Shown: piece by piece, positions 21,352 to 33,640 of the stretch | Position numbering within the stretch: position 1 is the stretch's first letter | Layout: each line of letters opens with the position of its first letter | DNA from: Cylicocyclus nassatus | Taxonomy: Eukaryota; Nematoda; Chromadorea; Rhabditida; Strongylidae | Direction of reading: 5' to 3' | Assembly: GCA_958299035.1 (NCBI GenBank) | Contig: CATQJL010000112.1 | Span: forward strand, 42,598,833 to 42,662,832 | DNA: 64,000 nt | Notes under the pieces: generated by a model | Database searches by the model: none | Told to the model about the DNA's origin: nothing | Seen by the model: only the letters and a program-made list of their open reading frames with translations | Made by a program: the position numbers and the translations under genes

Positions 21352-21870
21352 TATAACCTGAAATGATATCATGCAAATTCAAGCAGTGCATTCTTCCATT
21401 TTCGAGGCACATCGTGCAGAAATACGTATAATAAGAGGTAAATGAGGAAGCATCCATTCTTTCAAGGTTCCTTCTAACCCTTCTTGCAATTAACAATGGT
21501 TAGTGGGCAGCGAAGTCGAGCCCTCATAAAGAGTTTGATTAAATGGTAGCTGTTTACTTGACAGATAAAACAAGAAAGACACAACTAAACCTCATGTGAG
21601 CAAACCCCTTGGAATCAAATAGCAACTTCTTGAAACTCTGAAAACAGAGAATACAACATGAGATTGAAATTTTAGAGACAACAATTCTGCTATCAGAGCA
21701 AATAGCTCCTTACTTTATCGAACTTGAACAATCTACAAATTGGTACAGGCTACTATACAGTGCTGGACATAATTATAGAGGCACTCTAGAAATCACTGTA
21801 ATTTACGTTGTTCTTGATAAATTTGTTTGAAACTTTGCTGTATAGTGTGCATGTAAGCTTTTCATAAATC

Positions 21871-22089
21871 TGTAGGGACGCAGCTATTACCCAACAGCTG
21901 CTCGCGATGGAGGTTGGCCTAAGATAACGAACCTCTGGCAGTGACCTCCGCCCGCCGTCAGGAGACGGTTCCCTCTTCCCCCCTTTCCTTTTCCTTTCTG
22001 TATATAGTTTGTATCATAAAGATTATAGTAATACTAATGTAAACCCCGCTACACATCAGATAAAGGGAGTCGACGCCTTTATCCTGACA
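21871..22089 (+). repeat. 5' LTR (219 bp)
   Basis: Starts TGTAGGGACGCAGCTATTAC and ends GCCTTTATCCTGACA. It differs from the 3' LTR at about three positions by eye (A/C near the start, one C in a C-run, G/A near the end). It contains TATATAG, a possible TATA box. Confidence 0.9.
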
Positions 22090-22107
22090 TGGAAGTCCCA
22101 GGGAGAT
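22090..22107 (+). other. Primer-binding-site candidate
   Basis: TGGAAGTCCCAGGG immediately follows the LTR end and starts with the TGG that pairs with a tRNA CCA tail. I could not assign the tRNA. Confidence 0.6.
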
Positions 22108-22282
22108 ATTTTTTTAGAATTCTAAGATGTGATTTTATTCTAAAGAACTTTTGATACGGGATATAAAAGAAAATTTTCTAATCTCCCCCCCTCCTCTTCT
22201 ACAACCCTCCGATCGTATGGAAGGAGTCGCTCATTAACGAATGAGAGAGAGTGTGTGAGTTTTATAGCACTCTATTTACTTA

Positions 22283-22881
22283 TCTTATATATAAAGCTGA
22301 ATGTCTGTTTGTCTGTCTGTCTGTCTGTATGTCTGTCTGTCTGTCTGTCTGTATGTACGTATGTTCCGAATAGAAAATTCCATTTCTGAACCGATCCGGA
22401 CCAAACTTGGCACACATACACTACGGGCCCCGGCGGGTGTCATAGGCTACTTTTCGTCATCGATCGATATCGATTTTATCGATTTTTATCGATTTTTTTG
22501 CTGAGTTCACCTACGGGGCTGGGAGTTGGCACAGGGGGGTAATCGAGCATGGGGATTCCGAATACAATATTGGTTTTCGGGATTATCGATTACTATTATC
22601 GAGTTTATCGATTTTTTTGCAAAGTTTGAGCTAGGGGGCTGGGAGTTGGCACAGGAGTGTAATCGAGCATGCTGATCACCCCCCTTGGGGGTGATCAGCA
22701 TGCTCGATTACCTCCTGTGCAAAATCCCAGCCCCGTAGGTGAACTCAGCAAAAAAATCGATAAAAATCGATAAAATCGATATCGATCGATGACGAAAAGT
22801 AGCCTATGACACCCGCCGGGGCCCGAAGTGTATGTGTGCCAAGTTTGGTCCGGATACGGCGGAGCCGGGTAAGCCAGCTAG
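22283..22881 (+). mobile_element. Non-autonomous Helitron, copy 1
   Basis: The 5' end TCTTATATATAAAGCTGAAT and 3' end GAGCCGGGTAAGCCAGCTAG, preceded by a CCGG...CCGG hairpin, fit the Helitron rule (5' TC, 3' hairpin plus CTRR), inserted between A and T. A GTCTGTCTGTCTGT microsatellite follows the 5' end. GATCCGGACCAAACTTGGCA near the 5' end is inverted near the 3' end, and ATCGATATCGAT tracts are mirrored. No Rep/helicase is encoded. Confidence 0.85.
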
Positions 22882-22974
22882 TTTACAAATAATTATACAA
22901 ATATCTAATCATTTCAGAAAAATAAAATAATATAAAAATATACAGTCCTGCGAACAGTCCCATTATGTCAATTT

Positions 22975-23205
22975 TCGCTTAGTAAATTTCCGTGATCCGT
23001 GAAAATCTAGATTAAATTCCGCGAGCCGTGAGTCCGTGAACGCCCGTGATTTTTTTTTTGAAAAAGAAAAGCTCATCCGTGACTTTTTTGGTAAAAATAC
23101 ATGTCCGTGATCCGAGCCGTGATCCGAGCCGTGATCCGTGAAAATCTAGATTAAATGCCGAGCCGTGATTTTTTTTTCTTCGCAGCCGTGATCCGTGATC
23201 TTCAG
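22975..23205 (+). repeat. CCGTGATCCG short-repeat array
   Basis: GAGCCGTGATCCGTGAAAAT and TCTAGATTAAAT recur twice as a larger unit, with many interspersed CCGTGAT motifs and poly-T tracts. It lies in the 5' internal part of the LTR element where gag would be expected, and no gag frame is visible. Confidence 0.6.
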
Positions 23206-24064
23206 TTAATTTTTTTCTTCTTCAATAAGACAATGGACTTGTTCGCAACCGCTAGCATAATTATTCAGATCTGTGTTAATTGCTTCGATCCAGCTAGCTA
23301 CTGGCCCATATACAGAAAGCCTCTGATGGGATAAGTCGATCAATTAGCGTCGCTAGTGATATAGCGCAAATGCTGTGTTGACCTTCTAGGCATTATAACA
23401 AACGAGTGCAACTGTCCGAGCGTGTGGACCTTTTCTGGTGATAAGGTAGCGCAGCAGCTTGTCAGTGGTGTAAGCATTTGACCTCGCCGCAGACTAATAA
23501 TATTTGCGCGCCACGGTCTAGCAAATGCATTAATTGCGCATACTGACCTTTTATGATTGTGATAAGCGTTTAGCAACAACAATCGTGACCGTTATTTGCC
23601 GCAACGTCTACTCTTAAGTAATCTGGTTTAATACACTAGTTACCTAGGGGCATTACTATCTCAAGTCGTACAAATAAGCATCCATCTGAAAAAGATAGTA
23701 ACAATGATGATCTTCAGATCAACGAAACTACTTAAAAAAAAACTTATTTTTCCAACTTTTGATGAAGTACCACTCTGCTTTTGTCATCCATGATGGTGAT
23801 TAGGTCCCTATAAAGGTCCTTTACTATTCGCATCAAATTTGTTTCTGGCATAACTCCAAATAGCGACCGTACCGTGTCCCACTGGAAGAAAGAAATGAGA
23901 TATAGCTCCAAATTGATAGAATTTTAAGGAACGTTCAATCGAACCTTGCAGCAAGTTGACTTCCCTCACAGCTTTTGTAAAGAAAGGATTTAATAAAGAT
24001 CAATGATTTCTTTTACTGGTTTTCTCTTCTATTCACAAAACTTGAAATAAAGTTAACCTCTCAA
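23206..24064 (+). other. LTR-element interior without recognisable coding
   Basis: Position suggests former gag, protease or the start of reverse transcriptase, but I cannot support any motif. Confidence 0.4.
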
Positions 24065-24560
24065 ATGCGCATTCTTTTTCAAACTGGAGTGCAACATTTG
24101 GATGTACAATGCAGAAAGGGTACACGCCCTAACCACAAAAAAAGAAAGGTCGAGAGTATAGCTAATATAATTCCGCGCCCCAAAGACAGTAAAGCGCTAA
24201 AATCATTCTTAGGTCCCATCGTACTTTCGAAGATTTACGCACGTTTTGCCTTAATTGCCATCCATTAACCACTCTTCCCAAAAATGTTGAGTTTATTTGG
24301 AAGGAGGAACATCAGCATTTGAAACATTAAAACAAGCCCTAGTGGATGCGCGTGTTTTAATGCTCCTATTTTAGGAAATTTTTAAACATCCACACCGACG
24401 ATGCATCTGCACTCGGTTTCGTCGCATGCCTCCTACAAGTCTAACCGGTGGCTAGTAGTGAATTTCATCTCAAAAAAAGGCATCCGCTTTCTTACCAAGC
24501 ACGAAAAAAAGATTATGTGGTATCAGAAGCACTAACACTTGTTGCTAACAGCATAATCAT
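24065..24560 (+). pseudogene. Reverse transcriptase / RNase H remnant (Ty3/gypsy pol)
   Basis: A frame at 24065-24268 shows the region after the RT catalytic core, with IIPRPKDSKALKSFLG, typical of Ty3/gypsy RT connection sequence. Shifted frames continue with LKQALVDARVL and then HTDDASALG (about 24391), the start of gypsy-type RNase H, and a SKKGIRFLTKHEKK-like stretch. Stops and frameshifts separate these pieces, so this is a dead gene. No integrase or envelope-like region is recognised downstream. Confidence 0.75.
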
Positions 24561-25623
24561 CTCTGTTACAGCTTCTATCACTTTAGTCGTTGATGATGCT
24601 GAATTAAAAACCTCAAGCATCAGTCAGATTCCGTGCCCGCCATACTAGCCAATGGAGAATACTCATAAGCTTTTTAGGGTTAACCATGACGATTCTGTTA
24701 ACCTCAACCATAGGGAACAGATAGCATGACTCAAAGTTAGATGATATTCAGCTTCTGCTTGAAGCGAAAAAAAATCCAGTAGTCTTTGTCGTTCGAATCT
24801 AAAGTCACAAAAGCGCGCTATAAAATATGTAAATAACTGCATTTTAACATATGCGAATGAAAAAAAAAACAACAGAGCTTGCTTTATAAATGCAATCCCA
24901 ATCGCGTTGGACACTCCGTTATATCATGCTTAAACTTGAAGTTTTGGAATTAGCTCAAATTTTGAAGTGAAATTTAAAAAAAAATCGACATGATCTGAGT
25001 TATTAGAAAAAAATTCCGTCAGTTTTCTTCTAACATTCCATCAATGTACCAGTTGACTATACTCATAAATAAAGATATCATCAAATTCTTGTTGTAAAAA
25101 AAAAGACAAATTTACTGATCCTTTGTTTGAAACTTTGATTTTGGCACTGAAAGATAATATTTCAGTCGAGTTGGAAATCTTCAGAACAGCTTCTAACTAA
25201 AACTCCGAAGTCGGGAATACCTTGTTATCACATCCTTCTGCTGTAACAATTTTCCTACAATCCATAGAAGAAATTCTAATATAGTTCTTCAGCTCGAGAA
25301 TAAACCTTAGAATTACAAAAAAATTTTTTTTTGGAATTTACCTTTCTTTCGGCAGGTAGGAAACTAAGAAAAAAAATCTTCAAACTCTAAATTTCAGAAG
25401 TAATCTACAACGTATTTGTATACGTTATAGTCCTCATTTTTTTGCTCCTACTACTCGCACTTGGGAACATGTTTTAAACTTTCTTTTAATAACGGACATC
25501 CTTCAATACGCATTGCAAGAAGTTTTTTTTCTCAATGAAGATAGCTCTGATGCCAATTTGAACTAACTTTTCAATTTCAGTCAAAAAAAATTTTTTTCTC
25601 CCATTTCAAAAAATCTTTTTCTA
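24561..25623. other. LTR-element interior without recognisable coding
   Basis: AT-rich, with many A and T runs. If integrase was here it is beyond recognition by eye. Confidence 0.4.
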
Positions 25624-26567
25624 TTAGGTTGTCAAGAAAATAATGTCCGTTTTTATTTGCTTGCTTTAACAAAGCAACCAGACTGAACCCAACAAAGGGT
25701 AAGGGGTACTGTTCGATAGAGCAAAGCAAGCTCTACAAGATGGCACTCATGTCTTTGCGCCAAGCTCGATCCACGGAGAGTTCGAACTCAAAACCTAAAG
25801 ATTTCCAAATGCCCAAAAAATCGAAAAAATCAGATCTTCGTCCAGATAATTTCCACGGACCTCCCACTCGCTCACATCAATACTATCGATATCAGATATC
25901 CATATGTGCGATTGGCGTATTTTTTCCTTGACTAGAAACTGAGAAAACGAAAATTTCCCTGATTTTCTCAAAGCAATGCTGAGCCGTTTCTGCATATGTA
26001 GTTTTATACTACAAGCCTAGGTAAGCATAACTGTAGGTTTTCAGCCTATTTCGAGCGGTACTTTTCGAGAAATGTCGATTTTAGCACTGAAACTGAAACG
26101 AAAAAATCCGAATTCGTTATTTTTCGAAAACTACCGCTTGGAATGGGCTGAAAATCTACAGTTATACTTACCTAGGCTTATAGTATAGAACCACACTTGC
26201 AGAAACGGCTCAGCATTGCTTTGAGAAAATCAGGGAAATTTTCGTTTTCTCAGTTTCTAGTCAAGGAAAAAATACGCCAATCGCACATATGGATATCAGA
26301 TATCGATAGTATTGATGTGAGCGAGTGGGAGGTCCATAGAAATTATTTGGACGAAGATGATTTTTTTCGATTTTTTGGGCATCTGGAAATTTTTAGATTT
26401 TGAGTTCGAACTCTCAGTGGATCGAGCTTGGCGCAAAGACATGAGCGCCATCTTGTAGAGCTTGCTTTGCTCTATCGAACAGTATCCCTCACCCTTTGTT
26501 GGGTTCAGTCTGGTTGCTTTGTTAAAGCAAGCAAATAAAAACGGACATTATTTTCTTGACAACCTAA
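25624..26567. mobile_element. Near-perfect mariner-type palindrome (944 bp)
   Basis: TTAGGTTGTCAAGAAAATAA at the left is mirrored at 26548-26567, with TA flanks. Almost the whole element is an inverted repeat: the same 45-residue frame appears on opposite strands at 25795-25995 and 26197-26403. The spacer near 26080-26110 is very short. It carries the GCCATCTTGTAGAGCTTGCT block shared with 40413-40862 and 51601-52106. It sits inside the LTR element. Confidence 0.88.
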
Positions 26568-29500
26568 TATGTAGTATTTCACACGATTTGTGGAAACATA
26601 TGCTTACTTTTTGATTATACCACAAGGCTATGCAATTATTGATAAAAATGTGTATATGGCGTTATTCTTCGCTTATATGTGCGGAGAGCAGGACAAGACC
26701 TTTTTATTTTTGTTTTCTAGATTATACAGCTAACATTCAATATGTTCACACAGTAGAAACATGAAGCAGAAATGTTTTCAGAGAACATTTTCGCTGACAG
26801 TTTTGGAACTACAAACGAAATCAGGTTTTCTTGAAAAATTGGAATTCTTTATGGCTTGTGTGAAGGAAAAAAGTGGACCATTACATCCATACTTCTTATT
26901 GCTAGTATTCTAGACTCATTACCACACGAATTAATCCAAAAAAAATTTTTTTTGCAGGTTTGATCATGTCATACCAGATGACAAGGTATTAATTTATCAC
27001 ACCAAATTTTCCGCAATACGAAAACACCATTTCAAACTCAGAAATCAAATCCTATTCCTACACGGGATTCTTTGTTAAACTCCAGCTGGACATTTATTCT
27101 GGTGTTTAAGCGGATCGATTTTCTTCTGAAGAAGAAAGCTCTTAGCATATTTAAAAAATAACCAAAAAAAGGTTTTTCTGAAGATATTGTGAACGAATCG
27201 ATCATCAAATCATTTGAAGTGTCCAGACTTCACATCTAGTACCTTCAAAATGAAAAATCAAACATTTACTCAATTCTTTATTTAATCCACCTATGAAAAT
27301 ATCATACTGAATTACTCAGAGAAAAGCGATGTCCCTTCATTGCAATTTTCACAAATTTTCACCAATTACATGAATTATTTTGATCAGAAAGAATTCTTGC
27401 CTATAGACACTGAATCTCACAAACAATTTACGACAGTGGAAATCTCAAGTTGAGATTAGGTCCTCTTCGTAGGAGCCACAAATTTTTTTTCAAATTATAA
27501 ACTACTCTCGGAGTTTTCTTCAACATCATTCTTTTGCTAGAGCATTCGTAACTCTAAAGAACACTTGACAGCGGTCGCACATAAAAAAAGACCTCTGGAG
27601 TAAAGAACCGATCCCTAAACTTTTTACATTTTTTCAACATTGTGAAAAAAAATTTTTTTTGAGGATGAAGCGATAAGTGAAATTAGCCCACTAAAACAAG
27701 AACAAACTTATTACAAATCACACTTATAGATGCCTTACAGTATGAATTATCTGAAAATTCCAAGGCTAATAATTTAACCAAAAAAATTTTAAGCGAGATG
27801 TCATTGTCAAAATAATTGATTTTTGAGTACTTTCACTTTAAAAGCTCAGTTCAAATTCACCTCATTTTACATCTTAAACAAACCACCAGTCCATACCAGT
27901 TTATGAATTCACACCTTTTTGCAGATCTTACTCTTGGGGTGTGTGATCAACAGCATAATGAAGCTCGAAATCACTATTAGAGCTTTAGCTACCCTTGAGT
28001 TCAATGACAGAAACAAATAGCTCGGCCAAGCTTCAATTTCTACATGTCAATTCAGTAGAAAGTGTTTTTAGGTCATGTTCTGGATGAGCATTTTTGAAAG
28101 ATTCGGAATCGTTTCCATAACATATTTTTTTTTCTGCCGATTGTGTACAAGTCTGGAAAAAAAACAAATTCTTCTACAAAATGCACTCATTGTTTGGACT
28201 GACCCTTGAATTCAACTACCCAAAAGAACACAAAAAGCTTTCTCTAGGTGATCCAAATTGGCTCATTACCTGAGCTCTTCTGAAGTATATCCTGCTAACG
28301 GAATACACACCAAATAAAGACGCTCGCAAATTGGTTGTAAAACACGTATCGACTGCAATAGTTTTTTTTGAAAACCGCGCTCATGACTTAGATTCGAAAT
28401 AAGGGACATAATATTGGTAGAACAATGGAAATAGCAGTTCCTCCAGTTTTGTGCAGTTGCACAAACTAAGTCTGCATTACGTTGAAGAAACGTAGAACTA
28501 CAGCGCAATATTCTCAGAGGATATTGCTTGTAGCTGAGTGAAGATTGTTTTCAGAGGACAATTCTTTTGCAATCAAAACGGCGTTTGAACATATGGGGAT
28601 ATCCAGATAGATGTTTTGCTTAGAAGCAATGACCGCATTTTTTTCTGAAAAATGTTTAGCCGAAGCTGACAATAAGCAATGAAGGCATGGTTTTTTAATT
28701 TCAGTCTGATATTCATTCTTCGAAATGATTTAGAACGCTCTACGTCACCCAGTCCTCATGTTTCTCCTAGAAAAGAACGGTAATGATTCCTTTACAGATT
28801 TCAGCAGAATTCAGGAACTATCACTCTATATTTCTATATTGGATTTGGACGTTGAAGAAACATAGACAGCCTTACACATTGCATGTTAGTAGTGAATTAA
28901 CACACATGATGTTGGGATCATTTCCGCTGAAGTTTTCATACTTATAACCCATAAGCTACATATTGTAGTTTTTGCAGCGGAAGCGTTCTGGTAGTGAATT
29001 TCTATGCTGACACGATTGTTGTGTTTTTTCAAGCTGTATAGTTCGATCTGCATTTCCGTTTTGTAAATGTCGGTTATCGGTTAATGTTTACCAAACCTAA
29101 TTTCGAAAAAAAATGCTAAAAAAAGGAAAACATCAGAAGATAAACGATATCATGTTTTTTTACTTATGATGGTAGTCTTGAAACCAGTTGCAAAACCACA
29201 AGACAATTTTTCAACGCAATCAGTTCAAAAAAAAACTGATTAACAGCGTTTCTTTTTGCACTCGCAAGATTTTTCCGATGTGAGTTTGTTTACAAATATC
29301 TTGCCGCACCGCTGCGTTTACCTATAAGCATGAAATTCTTTGAATCGGCAATTCAAAGAATGAAAAAAATGAAAAAAATATTTCGTATTAGGCAGCGAAA
29401 AAAAAATCCCCATTTTTCTAACACTCAAAATTTACCAACATGTTGAATTAAACACAGTTTGTTGTGCTTAATTGAGCATATCTTCCTCTTGGTTATGTAA

Positions 29501-30159
29501 ACAATGGCATTTATTTATATATTGTACAATTATGTGTCACTTAATTCAAATTCAGTGTACTATTATTACAGTCCCGAAATTCCACATGTCGTTTAACTAC
29601 TTATGTAAAATATAACTTCAGAATTGCTATCATTCAGTACCATCTAATACTTTGTTAACTACGTATTTTTCGCTCGCCAAGCTGTTTTTATTATCGAGTT
29701 CTACAACAAAAGTCGTTTCCTCACCCGATTTCCATCGTTTCCCTCACCCGATTCCCACCTACTACTCTTCAAAAACCAGTCACGTCATCACACTTGCAGA
29801 ATCTCCATCTAAAAGTAATTCCATCCGTCAGTCTCCGAAAGCATGACTTATCACCCATGCAACTACATGTCACTACCAATTCCAAACAGTCCCCAACGCC
29901 ACATCCTTCATTTTTCTATATCTCTCAGCTTGAGGGCAAGCTTACTCAGTACCCCAGGATGAGGTGAAGGTCGTTGGTTGGTTATCCAGCTCGCCTAAAC
30001 CAAATTCCCCACTCGATCGATGAATCTGAGGATAATGGTACCGAAGTCGAAGTTCTTCATGGTCTCGCCTTATCACGTGTACTCCTTACACTCGTTACTC
30101 GAAAGACATTCAACAACAGCTAAACAAGCTCGAGGACGAGCTTTCTGAAGGAATGGAGA
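26568..30159. other. LTR-element 3' interior, no recognisable coding
   Basis: About 3.6 kb of AT-rich sequence with frequent A/T homopolymers (7-9 nt). I see no integrase HHCC or DDE pattern, no intact frame beyond about 80 codons and no further complete element. Confidence 0.4.
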
Positions 30160-30377
30160 TGTCGGGACGCAGCTATTACCCAACAGCTGCTCGCGATGGA
30201 GGTTGGCCTAAGATAACGAACCTCTGGCAGTGACCTCCGCCCGCCGTCAGGAGACGGTTCCCTCTTCCCCCTTTCCTTTTCCTTTCTGTATATAGTTTGT
30301 ATCATAAAGATTATAGTAATACTAATGTAAACCCCGCTACACATCAGATAAAGGGAGTCGACGCCTTTATCCTAACA
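30160..30377 (+). repeat. 3' LTR (218 bp)
   Basis: Starts TGTCGGGACGCAGCTATTAC, ends CCTTTATCCTAACA, and is followed by the AATC duplication. It is nearly identical to the 5' LTR. Confidence 0.9.
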
Positions 30378-31853
30378 AATCCTCAAAACGTCTCCCAATC
30401 CCGTTGATTTCGAACGGAGAAAAATGGAAAAAATTTGAAAAGGGCGGTTGAAAGCTGGACAAAATCGTAAAGACACCTGGTCTTTTTGAACATTATCACA
30501 GTCTTTGATTCTCATTTTTTTGTAGAGTTGCATCCCAAAATATGAAATTTTTGCAACACCTACGACTTGTAATCCTACTCAATGGAAAATAATTACTGCA
30601 TTTTTTGTTTTCAAAGGCATCAAAAGCCAAACTGCTTCAAGCTCTTGTTCATTTCAAATAACAGTCCTGGAATTCACTGAGCCATTTCGATAGATAAAAC
30701 GAAGAGCGTTTTCATATATTCTGCGTAATCGCTGGTATTGGCGGATAAACTTCAACCTCACCACAGGGTTGCCGCACTTTTGCATCGCAAAACTGGATTT
30801 TCAAGTTAGAGAAACTGCTGCAATGTAGCCACTGCGCGGGCTGTAAACGATAAACACGTGGTCTAGTCAAGAAAAAATTTTGGGGTCGAACATTCTGGTT
30901 CAGCCGCAGTTGTCATCCCTTGAAAGTTCAGTGGGGCATCCTGCACAATTATATCAAACTCAAATCACGAATTCGAACAGGAGACCGCTTGGAAATTCAA
31001 AATCTTGGCTAATCTCAGCTATCGCGTAAAATGTGACATGAAACAGAAAGAAAGATAGTGTGATTTATAATTTTGTAGAATCTACTGCTCGCGAAGAATT
31101 GTGGAAAGTTTTTCAGGGTCTAAATCGCATTTGCATCACTAGGGAAAATCCAGAAGTTGTTGCGAAAGCTGCATCATCATGTAGGCAATGTAATAAATCG
31201 AGTCCATCACTTCAAGAAATGAAAAGCGAGTTTTGTGGTGTAAAAGCGTGACAATCCTAGGTGAGGTTGGGGTGTGTCCGACAATATCAGCGATTACGCA
31301 GAGTTTGCAGAAGCGTTCTTCACCTTGTCTATCGAAAAAGCTCAGTGAATTTGAGGATTGTCATTTGGCATGAACTAGAGCTTGAACTCCTCAAACCTGT
31401 TGTTTGTTGAAGCTTCACTTTTAGTGCCTTTGTAAACAAAAAAATGCAATGTTTTTTTTTGAATAGGATTAAGGTCGTAAGTTTTGCAAAAGTTCCATAT
31501 TTTGAGATGTAACTCTGCAAAAGAATTTGAGAGTTAGAGAATGAGATAATGTTTAACAAAAACCTAGTGTCTTTGTGATTTTGTCCAGCTTTCCAAACGC
31601 GCTTTTTCGAGCACAGCAAAGTTTCAAACGAGTTCACCCATAAGAACGTAATCTATAGTGATTTCTAGAGTGTCTTTATAATTATGTTTAGCACTGTAGT
31701 ATATTTCTCCAACGATTGTTCTCATGCGATCTGCTTTACTAGATCAGCATGATCTTCATAAGCCGTTTCTTCTCCACAAATACTTTGATTTGTTCTGACT
31801 GTATCTGTTGATGTCCGTTTGACCTTCTCGTGGATCTCTCAACTATTAGGTTA

Positions 31854-31884
31854 ATTCATAATTAATGCACGTTTTTCTCACCTC
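31854..31884. mobile_element. Single mariner-type end
   Basis: TTAGGTTAATTCATAATTAA followed by TGCACGTTTTT resembles the mariner-type termini elsewhere in the window. No inverted partner was found before 32829, so it is a truncated copy or chance. Confidence 0.4.
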
Positions 31885-32828
31885 TTCTTCCAAGAGCTGG
31901 TATTTGATGTGTAGTCAATTCCCTCAAAAACTTTTTAGGCTTTCTAAAAAAGCGTTCTTTCTAGTTTCTTATGCGGGCCTTCGCTTTCGTACATCTCCGT
32001 TCATTTCGAAGTTCTGAGCCTTCAAATAAAAGAGACTAAATCAGGAAATTTTTGCTTTTCACTCTTTTTGCTCAAATTCATGAGGAATTGCCGTAATTTT
32101 AAAAAATATGCATAAGGATTAGGAAACTTTGTACTACAAGATGCTTCTTGAACAAAATTCTCCATTTATTCTGAGCCGAGAAATTCGATTGCAAATTTGA
32201 ATGATCGTCGCGGCCCTTCCGTGCCATATAAAACTTTGAAGCAAAAGGCAATTGCAGGTCTTCTACACTATTGAGCAAGGGTAGACTTAGTTCATTTGCA
32301 GGTAGGAAAGCGTTAGGGCTTTCTCGCTTTCCAGCGGAAAAAAGGAAATAATTTTAAAATGACCGGTTTTTGAACCCGCCGAGATGCCAGAAAAAAGTGA
32401 GTACTTTCGACTTCTTCGCGATAAATTCTTTCAAAAATTTACCGTAACAAGCTTGGCATCACTGCTCAAGAGACCCTTGGCTACACGATGAGCGAAGTCT
32501 GCTTTATCCTACATTATTTCAACCATACCCTCCATACATAGAGCCACGTACTCTGGTAATCTTCACTTTGAGGGCTATGAGGGGAAACAACCTTCACCTG
32601 GAAACAGAAGTCATCCGGCGCAAAGCCCCGGATGTTATCATCCTGACTATTTCGGAACGAATGCTAGTGAAGCAAACTTAGGGAATAATATCGTTAGTTT
32701 ATCTCAGCGTAACCGAAAATTTGCGTTTTATAGCTTTTACGTTAAAAGGAAAATTTCTGTGGAATTTTTGCCAGAATTCAAGACGAAATTTCTCTGTCAA
32801 CTTCTCATTTGACCAAAATTGAGTATCA
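31885..32828. other. Unassigned sequence
   Basis: It may be the body of the truncated mariner-type copy. No coding is recognised. Confidence 0.35.
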
Positions 32829-33014
32829 GGGCCGATAGTAATCTACCCTACCTGGTGGCATCATAGATGCCGGCAAGTTGGCACACATCGCGGAAAGATG
32901 CCAACTCCGCCGGCAGCTCGCGGAGTGATTGTAGGTTTCAATAATCCTATGTAACCTTGGCACGCAATCATTTCGCCCATTAAGTTTTGATGACGCAGAC
33001 AGCCGCAAAATGCT

Positions 33015-33088
33015 ACCTTGCGCGCGGTCGAACCTATGTGCGTTAGCTTGAAGTGCCACCACGTTAACCATTCGACCACTCGGTCACC
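33015..33088 (-). other. tRNA-like segment (Ser/Leu-like A and B boxes)
   Basis: The minus strand begins GGTGACCGAGTGGTCGAATG, an A-box, and contains AGGTTCGACCG, a B-box, 74 nt in all. The first and last seven bases do not pair into an acceptor stem, so it is not a functional tRNA. It may act as a pol III promoter inside the TIR element. Confidence 0.5.
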
Positions 33089-33469
33089 CATTGCCTTTTG
33101 CACCAGCAATAGGAGGAACGCACTGGTGAATGGCTGCCTATAAAAGGGATCGATACATTGCGTGAGAGACTTTGACCTGAAAGAACAGCTGATTGATATG
33201 AGCGAGAGAGGAGCGAAATCGGTGCAAACTGAGATTTATAAGGGATTGCCAAAACAGTTCGTGTTCTATATGATTCTAAGGCATTAGTGGATTTTTTCTC
33301 TGTAAGAAAATCGTCATTTTAAAAAAGAAAAACCCATATAATGAGAAAAATGATAGTTTTTTCATGAAAAGTAGAATTTTTGATTTTTTCGCCTGACGTA
33401 AATTGTGTGATATCGCCGCAATTCGCAAACTCGCAGACGCCGTCGGCAAAGGTGCCACCACCTCGACGT

Positions 33470-33640
33470 GGTAGGGGCACGTCGAGATGCCGGCAGCTCG
33501 CTCTCTCAAAAGAGCACGCTATTTCCCGTGCTCTCTGACCTGCCGGCAGCTGCCATCTCGCGGATTCCGGCAACCTGCCGGCAGGTTGCCGGCAACTGAC
33601 ATCGCGAAGTTGCCGGCAGCTCCTCCTGGAATTCCAGATA
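33470..33640. repeat. Dense GCCGGCA palindrome cluster
   Basis: TGCCGGCAG, GTTGCCGGCA and related palindromes occur about eight times in 170 bp, interleaved with CTCGCG. They can form many alternative hairpins. Confidence 0.65.

Larger units (their letters stand above)
21871..30377 (+). mobile_element. Ty3/gypsy-type LTR retrotransposon, decayed interior
   Basis: Two direct repeats (21871-22089 and 30160-30377) begin TGT and end ACA, and the whole is flanked by AATC (21867-21870, 30378-30381). A primer-binding-site-like TGGAAGTCCCAGGG starts right after the 5' LTR, and a purine-rich GGAATGGAGA precedes the 3' LTR. The only recognisable coding remains are reverse transcriptase/RNase H pieces at 24065-24560, broken by stops and frameshifts. 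A Helitron (22283-22881) and a palindrome (25624-26567) are inserted in it. It cannot be autonomous. Confidence 0.85.
21758..31696. mobile_element. Tc1-like foldback element A, split by an LTR retrotransposon
   Basis: CAGTGCTGGACATAATTATA at the left, preceded by TA, pairs with TATAATTATGTTTAGCACTG at the right, followed by TA. This is a Tc1-type terminus. Removing the LTR insertion (21871-30377 plus its 4-bp duplication) leaves about 1.43 kb with long inverted arms: for example GAAAGCTGGACAAAATC at about 30450 recurs inverted at about 31580. The same family forms element B at 57004-62947. There is no transposase, so it is non-autonomous. Confidence 0.82.

Noticed and set aside
22440..22500. 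ATCGATATCGAT tracts as a CRISPR-like or regulatory array
   Set aside because: They are internal inverted repeats of the non-autonomous Helitron, present in all copies.
25795..26403. A repeated 45-residue frame (25795-25995 and 26197-26403) as a protein family
   Set aside because: It lies in both arms of the mariner-type palindrome; identity comes from the palindrome.
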